From: Asterias amurensis
Lineage: Eukaryota > Echinodermata > Asteroidea > Forcipulatida > Asteriidae
NCBI RefSeq assembly: GCF_032118995.1
Contig: NC_092666.1
Span: 10,552,501 to 10,616,500, forward strand
Length of the DNA stretch: 64,000 bases
Direction of reading: 5' to 3'
Position numbers and translations under genes: made by a program
The notes under the pieces: model-generated
The model's input: the letters and a program-made list of their open reading frames with translations, nothing else
Database searches by the model: none
What the model was told of the DNA's origin: nothing
Shown here: positions 23,401 through 37,900 of the stretch, one piece after another
Layout of the letters: every line of letters starts with the position of its first letter
How positions within the stretch are numbered: the first letter of the stretch is position 1

Positions 23401-26400
23401 CACCCTTGTCACATGAAGTTGTGTGCTTTCAGATGCTTTCTGAGGTCTTGAAATCAAATTCGTGGAAAATAACTTCTTCCGCGAAAAACTACATTACTTC
23501 AGAGGGAGCCGTTTTAAAAGGGTTTACAAGGTCCAATGGCTGATACAGCAGTCACAGCCAGGAACACTGGGCGAACCCCTTCTCGTTTCGATAAGTGCAC
23601 TGGGTCCTCTTACATGCGTTTCACAACACATGGGGCCAACGGCTTTACGTCCCATCTGAAGGACGAAGCAATGGTTAAGTGTCACGGCTGGGGATTCGCT
23701 GATCAGAAACACCAGAGTTTGAATTCAGTGCTCTTAACCGCTCGGCCACGACACTACCACAACATGAGTCACATGACAGTCCTAGATGTATCTCTACATC
23801 TGTACATCATCATCATCTACAGCAACAATAAATGAAATCATTGTATCCAATGAAATCATTTGGCTCATAAGACCAGGGCCCAATTTCATAGAGGTGCTAA
23901 GCACAAAAATTTGCTAAGCATGGAATTTCTTTCTTGATGATAACAGGGTTACCAACCAAATTTTCATGTGATTTACATGATAAGCAAACAACAGCTGAAT
24001 ACCAGTGACAAGCAATCTGCAGCAAATACAAATTTGATTGGTAATCCTGTTTTTGTCAAGAAAGAAATTTCATGCTAAGCAAATATTTGAGCTTAGCAGC
24101 TCTATGAAATTGGGTCCTGTGCCTGGCTCTATCGGACTATCCAAAGGCAAGGGAACCAGTCTAAAGTCAGTTGACCTACCTTCTGGATGTTCCTTAATCT
24201 CCCGTCTCAACAACGCATCTCCTCTCTTATAGTAAGATTGACAGTTCTCCTGCAGGTTGAGATCACTCGCTGATATCAGCTCCTTATAGTTAGTGTCAAC
24301 GTTTAGACCGAACGCCGTCAGCTCAGAATGTGTCAGCCATTTCGGGAGGATGCCTTTACACCAAGCGAGCCACTCAAAGAGAGATGTATCGATACGTATC
24401 TTATGACAGTCGGGAGAATTCAGACCTGGTAATATAAATACAAACAATTGCGAGAATAAAGCCTACGCTATCATTAAAGGAACATGTTGCCTTGTAACCG
24501 TTTGTTATGAAATGCATATGGGTGGAAAGATGCTGTAAAAGTAGAATACAATGATCCATACAACCATGCCTCGAAATTGCACAGTTTTACTTTTACCTCG
24601 TCGACTAACACGGTCGGCCATTTATGGGAGTCAACTTTTTGACTCCCATAAATCGCAATCTTGAGGCAATGTTGTGTGGATTATTGTATTCTACTTTTAA
24701 AACATCTTTCTAATCGTATGCATTTTATAACAAACGGTTACAAATGCTTTTTATAGACCAACTCGTCCGATCCAAGGCAACGTGTTCCTTTAAATCAAAA
24801 GTTTGGGCTAGCTACATCGCTCCTTGGTAAAATTTAACTTGTCATTTTCCAATTATTTGAGTTTTAACACGGCAACACTGCAACGTTTAGAGCAGGCCTA
24901 AGTGAGGTATGACGTTTTTACAAAAAAGGAGAACGCGTTTTTGCATTGATGCTTCACAAAACTCCCTCCTGCTATTTCTGCTGTCTTTCTCTTGTACCCG
25001 TGGAAAACAGGGAATACAGACCTGGGGAGGCCCAGGAGTGTTTTACCCCACGGTTACCCCGGTAAACTTACACACTGTCCCTGCCTAGGTCCCTATTCCA
25101 CAGGGTTTTGATGTTATAATTCGGCAAGCCATGACATGCCACGGCATGTATTTCTTCTCTTACCTTGCAAGATAGCCTGCGCCGTCTGAACACATCTCAG
25201 GGCGGGTGAAGAATAAACGTGAGTTATTTTTATTCCATTTTCCCTCATACTTTCGCCTGAAAAACAGGAAAGACAAGAGAAAACAGTATTTACTTTATAG
25301 TTATATTTAATCAATTTTCCACTGTACTTTCCCCCTGAACAAAAACATAAGACAAGGGAGATTGTAATTGTCAACCAAAAAGGGCCATGTAGTGAATTTA
25401 AATAATGTAAAAGTACATCAAAAAACTTCAGAGAAGGAATTATTAGCTGAGCCCAATACCATGGCACTCACTGCTTACTTCACAATTCACCTTATTTTTG
25501 ACCTTTTTTTTTAAAGGCAGTGGACACTATTGGTAATTACTTAAAATAACTATTAGCATAAAACATTTCTTGGTGACGAGTAATGGGGAGAGGTTGACGG
25601 TATAAAACATTGTGAGAAACGGCTCCCTCTGAAGTGCCATAGTTTTTGATGAATTTGATTTTGAGACCTCAGATTTAGAACTTGAGGTCTCGAAATCAAC
25701 TGTCTAAACGCACACAGCTTCGAGTGACAAGGGTGTTTTTTTCTTTCATTGTTATCTCGCAACTTCGATGACCGATGGAGCTCAAATTTTCACAGGTTAG
25801 TTATATTGTGCATATGTTGAGATACACCAACTGTGAAGGCTAGTCTTTGGCAATTACCAATAGTGTCCACTGCCTTTAAGAATGAATCAAGGGGAAACCC
25901 ACGTCAATCAGGTAAGGACTGAAACATAAAGTGCCCCCGGCGAGATTCAAACTGGGGTCCACATGATCCAGAAGGTCGATGGCAATAAAAGATACCACTA
26001 CGCCAACCAAACCGCCCAATGAATTTAGCCTGATGTATTTGTCATGGGAAAAAAATGCCACTTTGATCAGGGGTGCCAATCAAAATAACGCCATACAACC
26101 GTTAGCTGCCGTGTAGCCAGGGACCACACCCGATTATACGACACAACTTGGGATGCGGCTGCCAGGGGATCACCAGTTTACTTTTACTATTTGTGGACTT
26201 ACCGGTTAACGTGGCCTGGAATTGTCCCACCTCAGTGATAGGCGAGTCCTTATTGAAACTTGGCGGACCTCCGGCACGCACAGGAACTTTCTTTGGCATG
26301 TTTATATTTTTCTTGAGGTAGTTACCTATTTGGAAAAAAAAACATCAAGTAATAAAACCAAGTAATTAAAATTGTAAATAATTTTGGGGTTGAACAAAGA

Positions 26401-29400
26401 AACATTTCTTAGTGTGGGACTTAACAGTATAGACTGTTCCATTTAAGCCCTCATGTGTAGGTGCTGTACACTGGCGTTGGCTGCAGCGCCATTGCTGGGT
26501 CGCGAAAGCGCGATGTGTTGTACACAAATACATAGAAAAAGAGAAAAACACAATTTCTGTGACAGGACAGCATGATATAGCGATATATAGAACACATACA
26601 CTGTACCCTAAATAATTACTACTTAAAGAAAGTGGACACTATTGGTAAATGTCAAAGACCAGTCTTCTCATTTGGTGTATCCCAACATATGCATAAAATA
26701 ACAAACCTGTGAAAATTTGGGCTTGATTGGTCGTCGAAGTTGCCAGATAACTATGAAAGAAAAAAACGCCCTTGTCACATAAAAGTGTGTTCTTTCAGAT
26801 GCTTGATTTCGAGACTCAAATTCGTGGAAAATTACTTCTTCCTCGAAACTACGTCACTTCAGAGGGAGCCATTTCTCACAATGTTTTATACTATCAACCT
26901 CGCCCCATTACTCGTTACCAAATTAATTAGGTTTTATGCTGGTAATTATTATGAGTAATAACCAATAGTGTCCACTGCCTTTAACAGAAATTTAAGACTG
27001 AAAACTAAGCAGACAATAGGTGAGTTAAGTGCGATAGGCACAGGGACTGCAATGCGCGATTTCAAAATGTGTTTTATCTGCAAGGTTTTGAAAATAGATT
27101 TAGTATTCACTTTCTGTTACTATAAAATTATTCAATAAGATCATTCTACATAATAATGTCAAACTGTGCTGCAAGGGAACGTGTGGAAATCAATGGGGAA
27201 GACACTTAATTTGCATAAAAAGCTAAAAATTTGATGATTTTGCCACGCCCTCGTGTACAAATCATTGCATTGCCACGACCCAGCAATGGCGGTGCGAGTA
27301 CAGGCAGCGTGCATCGCTAGCGCGCTTAGCACAGTCTATTAACTTACCCTCGGTATCGAATGAGTACTGCAACCACTGCTGGCCAAATGTAATATCTACT
27401 CTCTCTGCATGGCGAATAACAAAGAGACGTCTTGGCTGTTTGTGAAGATCCGTCGTCGTTGTGGCAAGGGGAATGCTGTTCGATCGCGCCGGCGTCTTGG
27501 TCAACTTGAAGAGCTACGACAAGAAAAATATCCAAGGTATTTCAGTAGTTTGAGCGGTCAGGTTGGCGTAGTGGTATCTTGCTTTAATAATTATAATAAT
27601 AAAGACATTTGTAAAGTGCCTAATGCAAAAGCCTTTAAGCTTTGCCTTCCACCTGTGGTATCACGCTTTCAGTCCATACCTGACTGCATGGACTCTCCCT
27701 GGAATAATTCTTTGGGGTTTGCCTCCAACATCTAAAAGAAAAACTTAAACTTCCTTCATTGTCTTCTCTCTATATTAAGCTCTTGGCTAATAAAGTGATT
27801 AAGTTTGCTTTTCTGAGAGTCATTTACAACCACAATAAATAAATGGCTGAAATAAAATTCTGTGGGAGCAAAGGTGCAGCAGAGGAGCTCGTGATCACAA
27901 AAAAGTCCAGCATCCTCCGGTAGACAATCAGAGCATACTGATCGAAACTGTGAGTTGTTCACCACCGGTTCTTTTAAGAACCAACACAACAACTCAAAAA
28001 AAGAGATTTTCACATGGTTTTACCACAAACCTCTCCTAACTATACTCCCACAATGCAAAGGTTCAAATCCTACAAATGTATCCTAATTAGCAATTTGGTT
28101 ATTTGATCTTTCATATTATGTTTTAGTGTGTGCCCGGTATCGCTCGGCTTGGCCTGCACAATCTTGTCATAGAGAGCCCGGCTTTGGCAGGACTTTCTTT
28201 GGCTAAATGCTGCAGGTCTGGTCGTGGTTTTCCTCCTGGTTTTAATGGATATGTACATGTATTGTTGTGTTTACATTGACTCTGCTGTGCCTTGAACACC
28301 TGTTAAGATTGGTTTGGCTCATTATAAATACCTACTATTTTTATTATGATTATTATTTATATGATGTCACTCACATTTGCATATTTGGACTCCTCCTCCT
28401 GAGACTGTTTTAAGAGTCCCTCTGGTGATTTGTACTGACTGGACCGATGTTCGTCTGCTCCAGGAGGGGCAGGCGGACTGGGCACTTTGTCATCAAGGTT
28501 GATCAAGACTTGATTAGCGCTCAAGGATTTTGTGAGGGGAATAACTCTGGTGAAAAACAACACAATAAGTTGAGAGATGTTCAGCACAACCAAGAAACAT
28601 AACATGAAACAGAAAGTTTGATTTGTTTCTTACTCCAGAAACTACATTTCCTTTGACTAATGAATGGAATAAAAATGGTCTCTGTGTCTGAATTAGCCAC
28701 TGTGGCTGTTGCCAAGAGCAACCTATATTTCAACTCATGTTACCGTGGTGATAAGCTGCAGCGGCTGCTGATTCTTAGGTAGCCTTTAGTCTATTAGTAA
28801 CTTCAGTGTTCCTGGTTTGCGCCAGGAAAAAAACATTACATGGTGCTATGAAAAAGGAGTAGGTCTCATAATTCAATGGTAGTCCCTCATGCCTTGCAGG
28901 AAAATACTGTAATTTGAAGCGCCTTGAGCGACACTAATTGGGGGATATGAGCGCTATATAAGACGCCACTATTAATTTATTTGTTTTTTGTTTGTTTTAG
29001 TCTGATTTTGTTATGTAAACCTGAGTTTGTTTTTTTCTCTTCACTCCTGAGATTAATTAGTTACTTCTGCTGGTCAATTAGAGCTATCACCTTTGTAGAT
29101 TTTGGTTGTCCTAATTTGGAGGCAATTTCAGTCTGAATCTTCTTGGACCACTACAGTTTTTTAGTCATCTTTGTAAATCTTGTTCTTTTTCAAATATTGG
29201 TGTTTTATATTTGATCGTTTTCTTGTATTTTAACTTCTTTGAAACTTGTACTTTTATATCTTTGTACAGTTGTAATTTGACTGCAATTCAGCCTTCGGCA
29301 GCGATGGTCTTTGTTTTTATGAACCAGGGCCCAATTTCATAGCGCTGCTTAACGGTAAGCAAATTTGCGTGCTTACTGTAGCAGAAAAATTTAATTAAGC

Positions 29401-31920
29401 CTTAGCGTATTTCACAGGTTAGCAGAAAAATTGGGCGGCCATATTGCGTGTTTACCGTGGATTTGCATTGTGACGTCATTTATTTTCGTGCGGTAAGCAC
29501 CGGAAGGTTAGCATGCCTTTTCGTGTGCTTACGGTTAGCAGCGCTATGAAATAGATATTGCACAGTAAGCACAAAATCGGCCTCTAAGCAGCGCTATGAA
29601 ATTGGCCCCATGTCAAATCAAATCAAATCAAATTATTAATATCACCTGTGTACTGTCCATGTGTCTGACTCCGGTGCCTTTTCTGTGTAGTTACCCGGAA
29701 ACATTCCGTTCAAACCTGTCTGATGAGATGTGCCCTTATACCAGCCGTCATTACTCCCTCTGGCATCCGTACCAGACATAAAGATGTAGTCGTCGGGAAT
29801 GAGTTCCAGTTCGTCTTCTGCGCGCGGTGTGTGTGAGTAAAGGACCCTTAAAACCTGAGAAGGAATGGGAAATTTTATAGATGTTAAATTTGCATCGGGG
29901 ATAATAATAATAATAATAATAATAACTAGTTCTTGTAATGTGCATTTCACAGTAACCGTCTCAACACGTTTTACATTAGTCCCCTGGTCATCCGGAAAAT
30001 AAAATTCCTTTAATCCTTCTCAGCTTTAAAGGCAGTGGACACTATTGGTAATTGCTAAAAATAATTATTAGCATTAAACCTTTCATGGTGACGAGTATTT
30101 GGGAGAGGTTGATGGAATAAAACATTGTGAGAAACGGCTCCCTCTTGATTTCGAGACCTCAAGTTTAGAATTTGAGGTCTCGAAATCAAGCATCTGAAAG
30201 CACACAACTTTGTGTGACCAGGGTGTTTTTTTCTTTCATTGTCATCTCGCAACTTCAGCGACCAATTGAGCTCAAATTTTCACAGGTTTGTTATTTTATG
30301 CATATATTATGTTGAGATACACCAAGTGAGAAGACTTGTCTTTGACAATTACCCGTTGTCTTTAAGGGGAGTATACAGCCTGGACAAAAGGGTAGTGCTC
30401 CTAAGGCTTTTTTCATAAACAATATCAACCTCTACCCTCGCAGGTACCTATTTTATACCCCTGGGTGCAGAAAAGAATATTAATTTTGCTTTTAACCTTA
30501 CCCTAATGTTTGTAAGCACTGTATACTCCAGTACTTTCCCCGGGTTCTGTGAAAACAATCACAGGCATCCTTCTCGGGTGGGATTCAAACCCACAACCTT
30601 TGCTAATCAAGAGCAGATGAGATTGCCCGGTAGCTAGAGGCAGTTCGAATCCTATGTGTTTTAGCAGCGGGTACTGCAACAATTTAATTTGCATCTTGGA
30701 TAAAGAGACGAGATACTCATTTGGGTGTTCAGTCCCTACTTGAAGGAGTGGGTTTTTCCTGGAATAATTCTCTGGGGTTTTCCTCCCACATCTAAAACTG
30801 ACTCTTCATCATTGTCTTCTCTCTTCTCGTTTGGCTCTTATAAGAGCGCTGAGAATATATATGGGGTGTCGTGGCCGAGCGGTTAAGAGCACCGAATTCA
30901 AGCTCTGCTGATTCTGTTCAGCAGAGTGTGGGTTCGAATCTCGGTTGTGACACTTGTGTCCCTATTACTGCTTCTCTCCACCCAGGGGTAAATGGGTACC
31001 TGTAAGGGCAGAGATGGTTCTTGTGATTGATTTAGCCGAGTAGCACATTTGTTGCACAAGGCTGTATACTGCCCAGGGAGGTGAGATGGTCTAAGGAGTG
31101 AATTAAGGCCCAGTGACCAGGGGAAATAATTTGAAGCGCTTTGAGACACCCATTCGGGAGTGAAAAAGCGCTATATAAACTCAAATATTATTATTATATC
31201 CAGATCCAGAAGCTCCATCTTTCTTACCTCTGTCTTAGCAGCTCGTGGGTCTCGTGAGTACAACCTGAGCTCCCATCTTGCTGCGGCGTTGATACTTACT
31301 TCCTTAGACAGTTTCTCTAAGACGTCGTGGTGTGAGGTGTTAAACTGATACGCTAAGGTCATGTGAAGCTGCTTCTTGTGGGGATCAACTTTCACCCCTG
31401 AAAACAAAAAAGAAAATTAAAATCTTACCGCACACTCAAACAAACAAGTCTGATTGTCTTTAATGCTGTTGTTTACATTCCACCTTAAAACTTATTAAAT
31501 TGTTGTTACTTTTTAATTGCAAGTTCGCCCAAAACAAGACTTAAAGTCACTTCTGATATGGGGCTACATAGGATGGAGGGAAACATGCACCATGAAATAA
31601 AGCTGTTGGAATGGCTCTTTGTTCTACATCTTTACAAAGCTAGGGTGTATGGATGAGAAAAAGTAGAAAGCCTGGTGTCACCCTCAAACATTCTGATAGG
31701 AGGAAGCAGACACACTGGTGGCACTTTTACCATGAAAGTATCTGTTGAAAACACACACACTGGCTAATCGACCTATGGTGCGAAAAAGTAAACTACAACA
31801 AAATACAATGGAGTAACTTTTATGTGCCAACAACTTTTCCAAAATGTTAAGGTCCTTGGTAAACAAAATGACATTATGTTACCTCACGTTATATTGTGAT
31901 CCCATACTTTTGTTACTCTT

Positions 31921-31958
<38 letters not shown>

Positions 31959-34900
31959 ATTTGACCCTTAACTCTTTCCCCATGGTACCTCCTATAAGAC
32001 CTACCTGCTTTTCTAAGTGCCCCAGTGGCAAACTGCGCTGTCAATCTACGCATGTAGTCAGCGTGTGTTTCCTCGACAAACAGCCCAATGAAGTTTGCCG
32101 ATGAGTAATGTTCTAGTGTGACCGTCTCTGGAGCTGTTTGTTCAAGCTCCTCCATGGCTTGCTGTAAAGCTGCCGTTAACATCTCTACATTGCTGTCTAC
32201 ACACTGGGAAAAAAAAAGAGTCAGAGAGTCCAAGAGAATTATTTAGTAAAAAACAATGTTGTGGGCCCAATTCCATAGAGCTGCTAAGCAAAAAAGTTTG
32301 CTTAGCATGAAATTTCTTCCTTGATAAAAACAGGATTACCGACCAAAATTCCATTTGTTGCATATTGCTTGTTACTGGTATTCAGCTGTTGTTTGCTTAT
32401 CCTGAAAATCACGTGGAAATTTGGTTGGTAATTCTGTTTTTATCAAGGAAGAAATTTCATGCTAAGCAAATTTGTGTACTTAGCAGCTCTATTAAATTGG
32501 GCCCTGCAATGTGTTTGAGCGTGAAACCATACCATACACTCTTGATTTGTTCAGATGTAGAACAAGGAGTCACTCCAACAGCTTGATCAGGTACTGCATC
32601 TCTTGCCTGGTGGATGTTTCCCTCCATCCTACAATCTGGTCTGTTTTATGAGGAATATCAATTCCTGCCTCCCGCTCTCCCATTTTTTTTAAATGTTTAA
32701 TCATTTCTGTACCTACAAGCAGGATGGCTTTAAGCCATGTTTGGGGCGAACTTGCATATAAAAAAAATAATAAAAACAAATGTTGCATGTTTGTAGGTCT
32801 AGGCGACTAATTTACTACTCGACAAGTCACACCTCAATCAGTCGCAACTACTACACTAGTTGTGAATAATTTGTGCCGCAAGCACAATATAGTAAAGTTC
32901 AAGCTGAAAGGATTGAAAGATTGTGTCACTGATGTCTGATTGTGTTTTGTAAGTCAATTGTGTTGTCATGAATAGTCATGAGCGACACAATTGGTTTACC
33001 ACAACTAGGTAGACACAACTATTTTTGTAGTAGTTGTGGCAACATGCTAAAAAGAAAATTGAAAAACGGTAGACTCGACTAATGATGTAATAGTTGCGAC
33101 TACAACACTAGTCTGAGTAAGTTCTTATTAATTTGGTCTCAACACTTCGACTAGCCTGCTCTAGTGAATGTGGGGTAATACAGATAAAAGATGAAGATTG
33201 GCTAAAGAAGTTGAAACAGGGTGTGCAAACACCCTGTTTAACACTAGAGTCTCTACTTACGGGAAAGAATGAGCACAACGTAACATGAGGCAGGAGACTG
33301 TGTGCTCCATTTCTCCCGCAATGCTGAAGAGACTTCGTCCAGAACTCATCGAGTTCTTCACCTAGAGGTCCGACTGGACATGCGTAAAGGACGTACTCCC
33401 TCGGTGATGGCTCGTCCAGCATTGGGTCATCAACATGATCAAGAAGCCTGGAAGAGGATAACCAAAAAACAGTTGTCATTAAAGTCACTACACACTATAA
33501 TACTCAAAATAGTTGTTGGTTTAAAAACTTAATTCGTAATGAGCAATGGAGAGCTGTTGGTAGTATAAAACATTGTGAGAAACAGCTCTCTTTGAAGTAA
33601 CACAGTTTTTGAGAAAGGGGTAATTTCTAACTCAATAAAAGACTTCAGGCCTGAAGCCTTTTTTAGGCATCTGAAACCACACTAAATTTATGCACCAACA
33701 GAACAACTGAACAAGGTTGTTGTCTTTTCTTTTATTAATCTCTTGGAACTTTGATGACCAATCAAGTCCAAATTTTCACAGATTTGTTATTATACATTTG
33801 TTGGGATGCACAAAGTGAGGATACTGGTCTTTGACAATAGACCCTTCCCATGAAATATGTAAATTGCACACAGCGCGTGGGCACTAAAATTTTGGTTAGC
33901 AAAATGAGGGAACATCGCGCTGTTTTGTACGGGGCTAGCGTTTGCCAACCAATAGGGTCTGTACGCATGCGTGAATGTAATTAGCAAATTTGATGGGAAG
34001 GGTCCATAACCAAAGGTGTCTGGGGGTCGATTTTACAAAAGAGTTAGGACTAGTCCTAACTTCACTTCCCTAAAATAATCACAAAACGTCTCGAGGACCA
34101 AGTCTCAAGTCTACGAGGTCAAGTCTAAAGTCTCTGAAGTCCAGTCAGAATCAACTCAAGTCCTAAAACCAGAGAACAATTAAGACTTGATTCAAAGTGT
34201 CAGCCTTAAGTCTGACACTCCACAAAAGATTTGTGAAAATTGTGTCTGTAAAAAAAAATGTTCAGAAGAGTTCTGCTATTTACATGTACAAAAGGTTCAT
34301 CCAAAGATATGATCTAAATAGACTCTACATTGTAATAATGTTCTTGCCAAACTGATAACTACACTAAAAAATATTTCACCTAAAGTTGATCTTGTGACCT
34401 GTCGGGGGTAGATAAGGGCGTAGAACAGGAAAGGACGTGCAGTACGTGTACAGATGTACACACACTAAACAAGTGATGTACAGGATGTGTCATGTTTGGT
34501 ATTACACATCCTCTTGAAGATAAATCTAAAAAAAATACATTTCCTTTATTTTGTAGTATTTACAGAGCATCCTTTAAGACCTTTAAAGACATTGGACACT
34601 ATTGGTAATTGTCAAAGACTAAGTCTTCACAGTTGGTGTATCTCAACATATGCATAAAATAACAATCCTTGTCATACGAAGTTGTGTGCTTTCAGATGCT
34701 TGATTTCGAGACCTCAAATTCTAAACATTGTCTCGCAATCAAATTCGTTGAAATAACTTCTTTCTTGAAAATGACCTCACTTCAGAGGGAGCTGTTTCTC
34801 AAAATGTTTTTTACTATCAACCTCTCCCCATTACTCGTTAGCAAGTAAGGTTTTATGCTAATAATTTTGTTGAGTAATTACCAATAGTGTCCACTGCCTT

Positions 34901-37900
34901 TAACATGTTGCCTCCATCTTGATCATTTTCCTCATATCCAACAAAAATAATGAATGCTCATATTATAATCATTTTGCAATAAGGTTGGTTGGGACTGTTG
35001 ATTAAACTGATGAATACTTACCAGTCTGACGCCAGCTGAATATCCTGGTGCCCTGTAGCTGCCAATGCTTTCTCACTGTAGAAAACAAGAAAAACACATT
35101 CAAACAATCAGCGGTCAGGGTTTAAAAACGCCTTCTAGCATTTCCAGTTTTGGTTTCAGTCATGTCAGTACAGTGAATTTAAAAGAGAGGGAAAAAGGTT
35201 CCACCATTTTACATCTTTCAAAACAGAGTCTTTGTGAGTAGGATTTGAAACTTTGCATGGTGAAAGTATAAAACTAAGAGAGGTTTGTGGTAACACCATT
35301 TTAATAAATAACCTCTCTTTTCGAGTAGTTTTGGTTCTGAAAAGAACCGGTGGTTAACGACTCTTAAGCTTGAGCATTTGAGCTCTTTTAAGAGTTAGTA
35401 AAAGGTCATAAAATACAAACATCAAAAGAGTTAACAATAACAAGCAAAACGCAACATCAAACAGGGACCTCTAAATTTCACTTTCTATGCATCAATTGAC
35501 CCAACCTTCAGACATTGTTCCTTGAGGTGAAAGTACTTCAGTGTTAAATTTGTCCAGAGTATAAATTCCAAACTTAAATCCCTTCAGGTCCCTTGGTAAT
35601 CAACCATTGACCTTTCAAGTTTCATTCATTGCATGTTCAGAGACTATTCATTCAGTAAAGTGAGCAAACACTGGTTGACGTTGACAGAGTATGGAGCTGC
35701 ACTCATGGAACTGAAACTAAACTAGTCTTATTGAGGGATTAGGCATACCCTTTGGCGGTCAATACAACAAAACAATACAGAGAAACCTGGAAAAGAAAGA
35801 ATTACTTTTGCTTATCAGTTCTTCAAGGTCTCAACATTTGACTAGTATTTAAAATTTGTTTTTTTTTCAACAATGTGTAGGCTATACATGTATGAGGCTC
35901 GTCAGGAATCCCTTATAGAGGAAATGACGGCAAAATGACTAATGAATTTGATTCAATGTTAATAATTGTTTTACATGCTTGAACATGCTTTTCCATAACA
36001 GTAGAAATATTTTTTTTTTAAATAAAAGAATAACAAATTATACTGTGAATTAAGTTAAACAATATTTACACAATACTGTAGATGGAATTGAAACTGTAGA
36101 CCTAAAGGACCTATCACACACAAGGGCATCAAAATTCTTACACTAAAGGGGCTAAAATAAAACAATAAAGAACAAGAGAAAAAGTCTGGCTGCCGTTAAA
36201 AATATGAACACAAGATTGTGGTAGAAAAGAGCTCTTTAACAAATAGGTTCTACACTTGAGACTTCTCAGCCTCCTACCAGACCTCATCTCCTCATACTGT
36301 CATAGAATATATGAAATGGATGTGTTTCTTTTTTTGTACTATGCAAGTAGTTCACCTTTTCTACTGTCAGAACAAAGTCTCTAAACTTCTTAAAATGGTT
36401 TAAAATACCATTTTATTTGACAGGAAATTTGAACCTTAAAAAAAATGAATCTGTCACATGTCTGTACATCCAAAGATACATTTTTGTTGTGCTCCAATTA
36501 AAAGATAAAACTCATAGTTGCTTTGATTGAGTATTTAACAACTCAAACGGAAACTGAAAGTCTCTTTTTTTAAACAAAACCATAAATATGTTGTATTTGA
36601 ATTTTGTTTTAATCCAGCATTTTGGGATTTTACCTCAACCTGCACTAGTATTTTGGTATTTTAGGTCGTTTTGATGTAAGGTCAGAGATTTTTAGTTTCA
36701 TTCATAAAGACTCTATTTATTGGAATAGAAGTGGACCACAAAAACGAAAACATTATTTGTGTATTTAAAACAAAATAAATAAATACATTTTGCATTAAAA
36801 AAAATGTAAAACAAAATTGACCAAACTGCCTTGAAAATACAACTTTCAAAGATTTTTTTTCACTTTTTTTATAAAAAGTTAAATTCCAAAAAGGAGACAG
36901 TGTCAGTTTTTCTTTAGTCTCTACGTACAGAACCTTGCACTGCCAGTGCCCTTGTTGTGTATTAGGCTACAATAAGCAGGTTTAAGCATATAATGTTGTG
37001 ATCTAAAAATTGAGAAGCCATTAATGACACCACACAATATGGATGCTCAAACTGGTGTATTTTTTTTGTATTTAAAGGGACACACCAGCTCACCGTTTAC
37101 GCAATTTAGGGGTGTAGAATCATAAATAATGTTTTTATAGATGGTTGCTGTAAAAAAAAGAAAATCAAAATGTCACGTATTTAGCGAAAAATGAAAAAAA
37201 AAAAAAACGGCCATATAACAAGCTTCCGTTACACGGACTCTTTGAATGTGAATCTTACGTTAGATTTTTCACCATTATTTAAATTTTGTAGCGATAATTT
37301 GAATACATGATCTTTTTCATCAATTATTCGTAAATAGTTTTGTAAAAAAAATATTTAAATTTGGTTAAGTAAGTTACTTTTAGACGTGATTGTTTGTACC
37401 ACTTTTTGGTTAGGACAATCATGCGACCTGCGTTTTTGTCTTAAAATGCTCAAAAACGGCTAAATTTGATGATTTTTTTTAAGGACTGTTCTTCTTCATT
37501 CCTGGAAGACCGTTGAAGTCATATCTTAGTCTATTTTGTAGCCCAAATAGCCCAATTCGGCCGGTGTGTCCCTTTAAAGCATGGCAGTAATAATTGGTAA
37601 GTGTCAAAAACCAGTCTTCTTACCTGCTGTATCTCAACAATATGCATATCATAACAAACCTGTGAAAATTTGAGCTCAATCAGGTCATCAAGGTTGGGAG
37701 ATAATAATGAAAGAAAAAACACCCTTCTTGTCACACAAAGTTGTGTGCTTTCAGATGCTCAATTTTGAGACCTCAAATTCTAAATCTGAAGTCTCAAAAT
37801 CAAATTTGATGAAAATTACTTCTTTCTCGAAAACTACCGTACTTTAGAGGGAGCTGTTTCTCACAATGTTCAACCTCTCCCGATTACTCGTAATCAAGAA

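Noticed and set aside
30866..30950. Leucine tRNA gene
   Set aside because: The D arm, variable arm and box B are recognisable, but the anticodon stem does not pair and the sequence continues into a SINE body and ATT tail.
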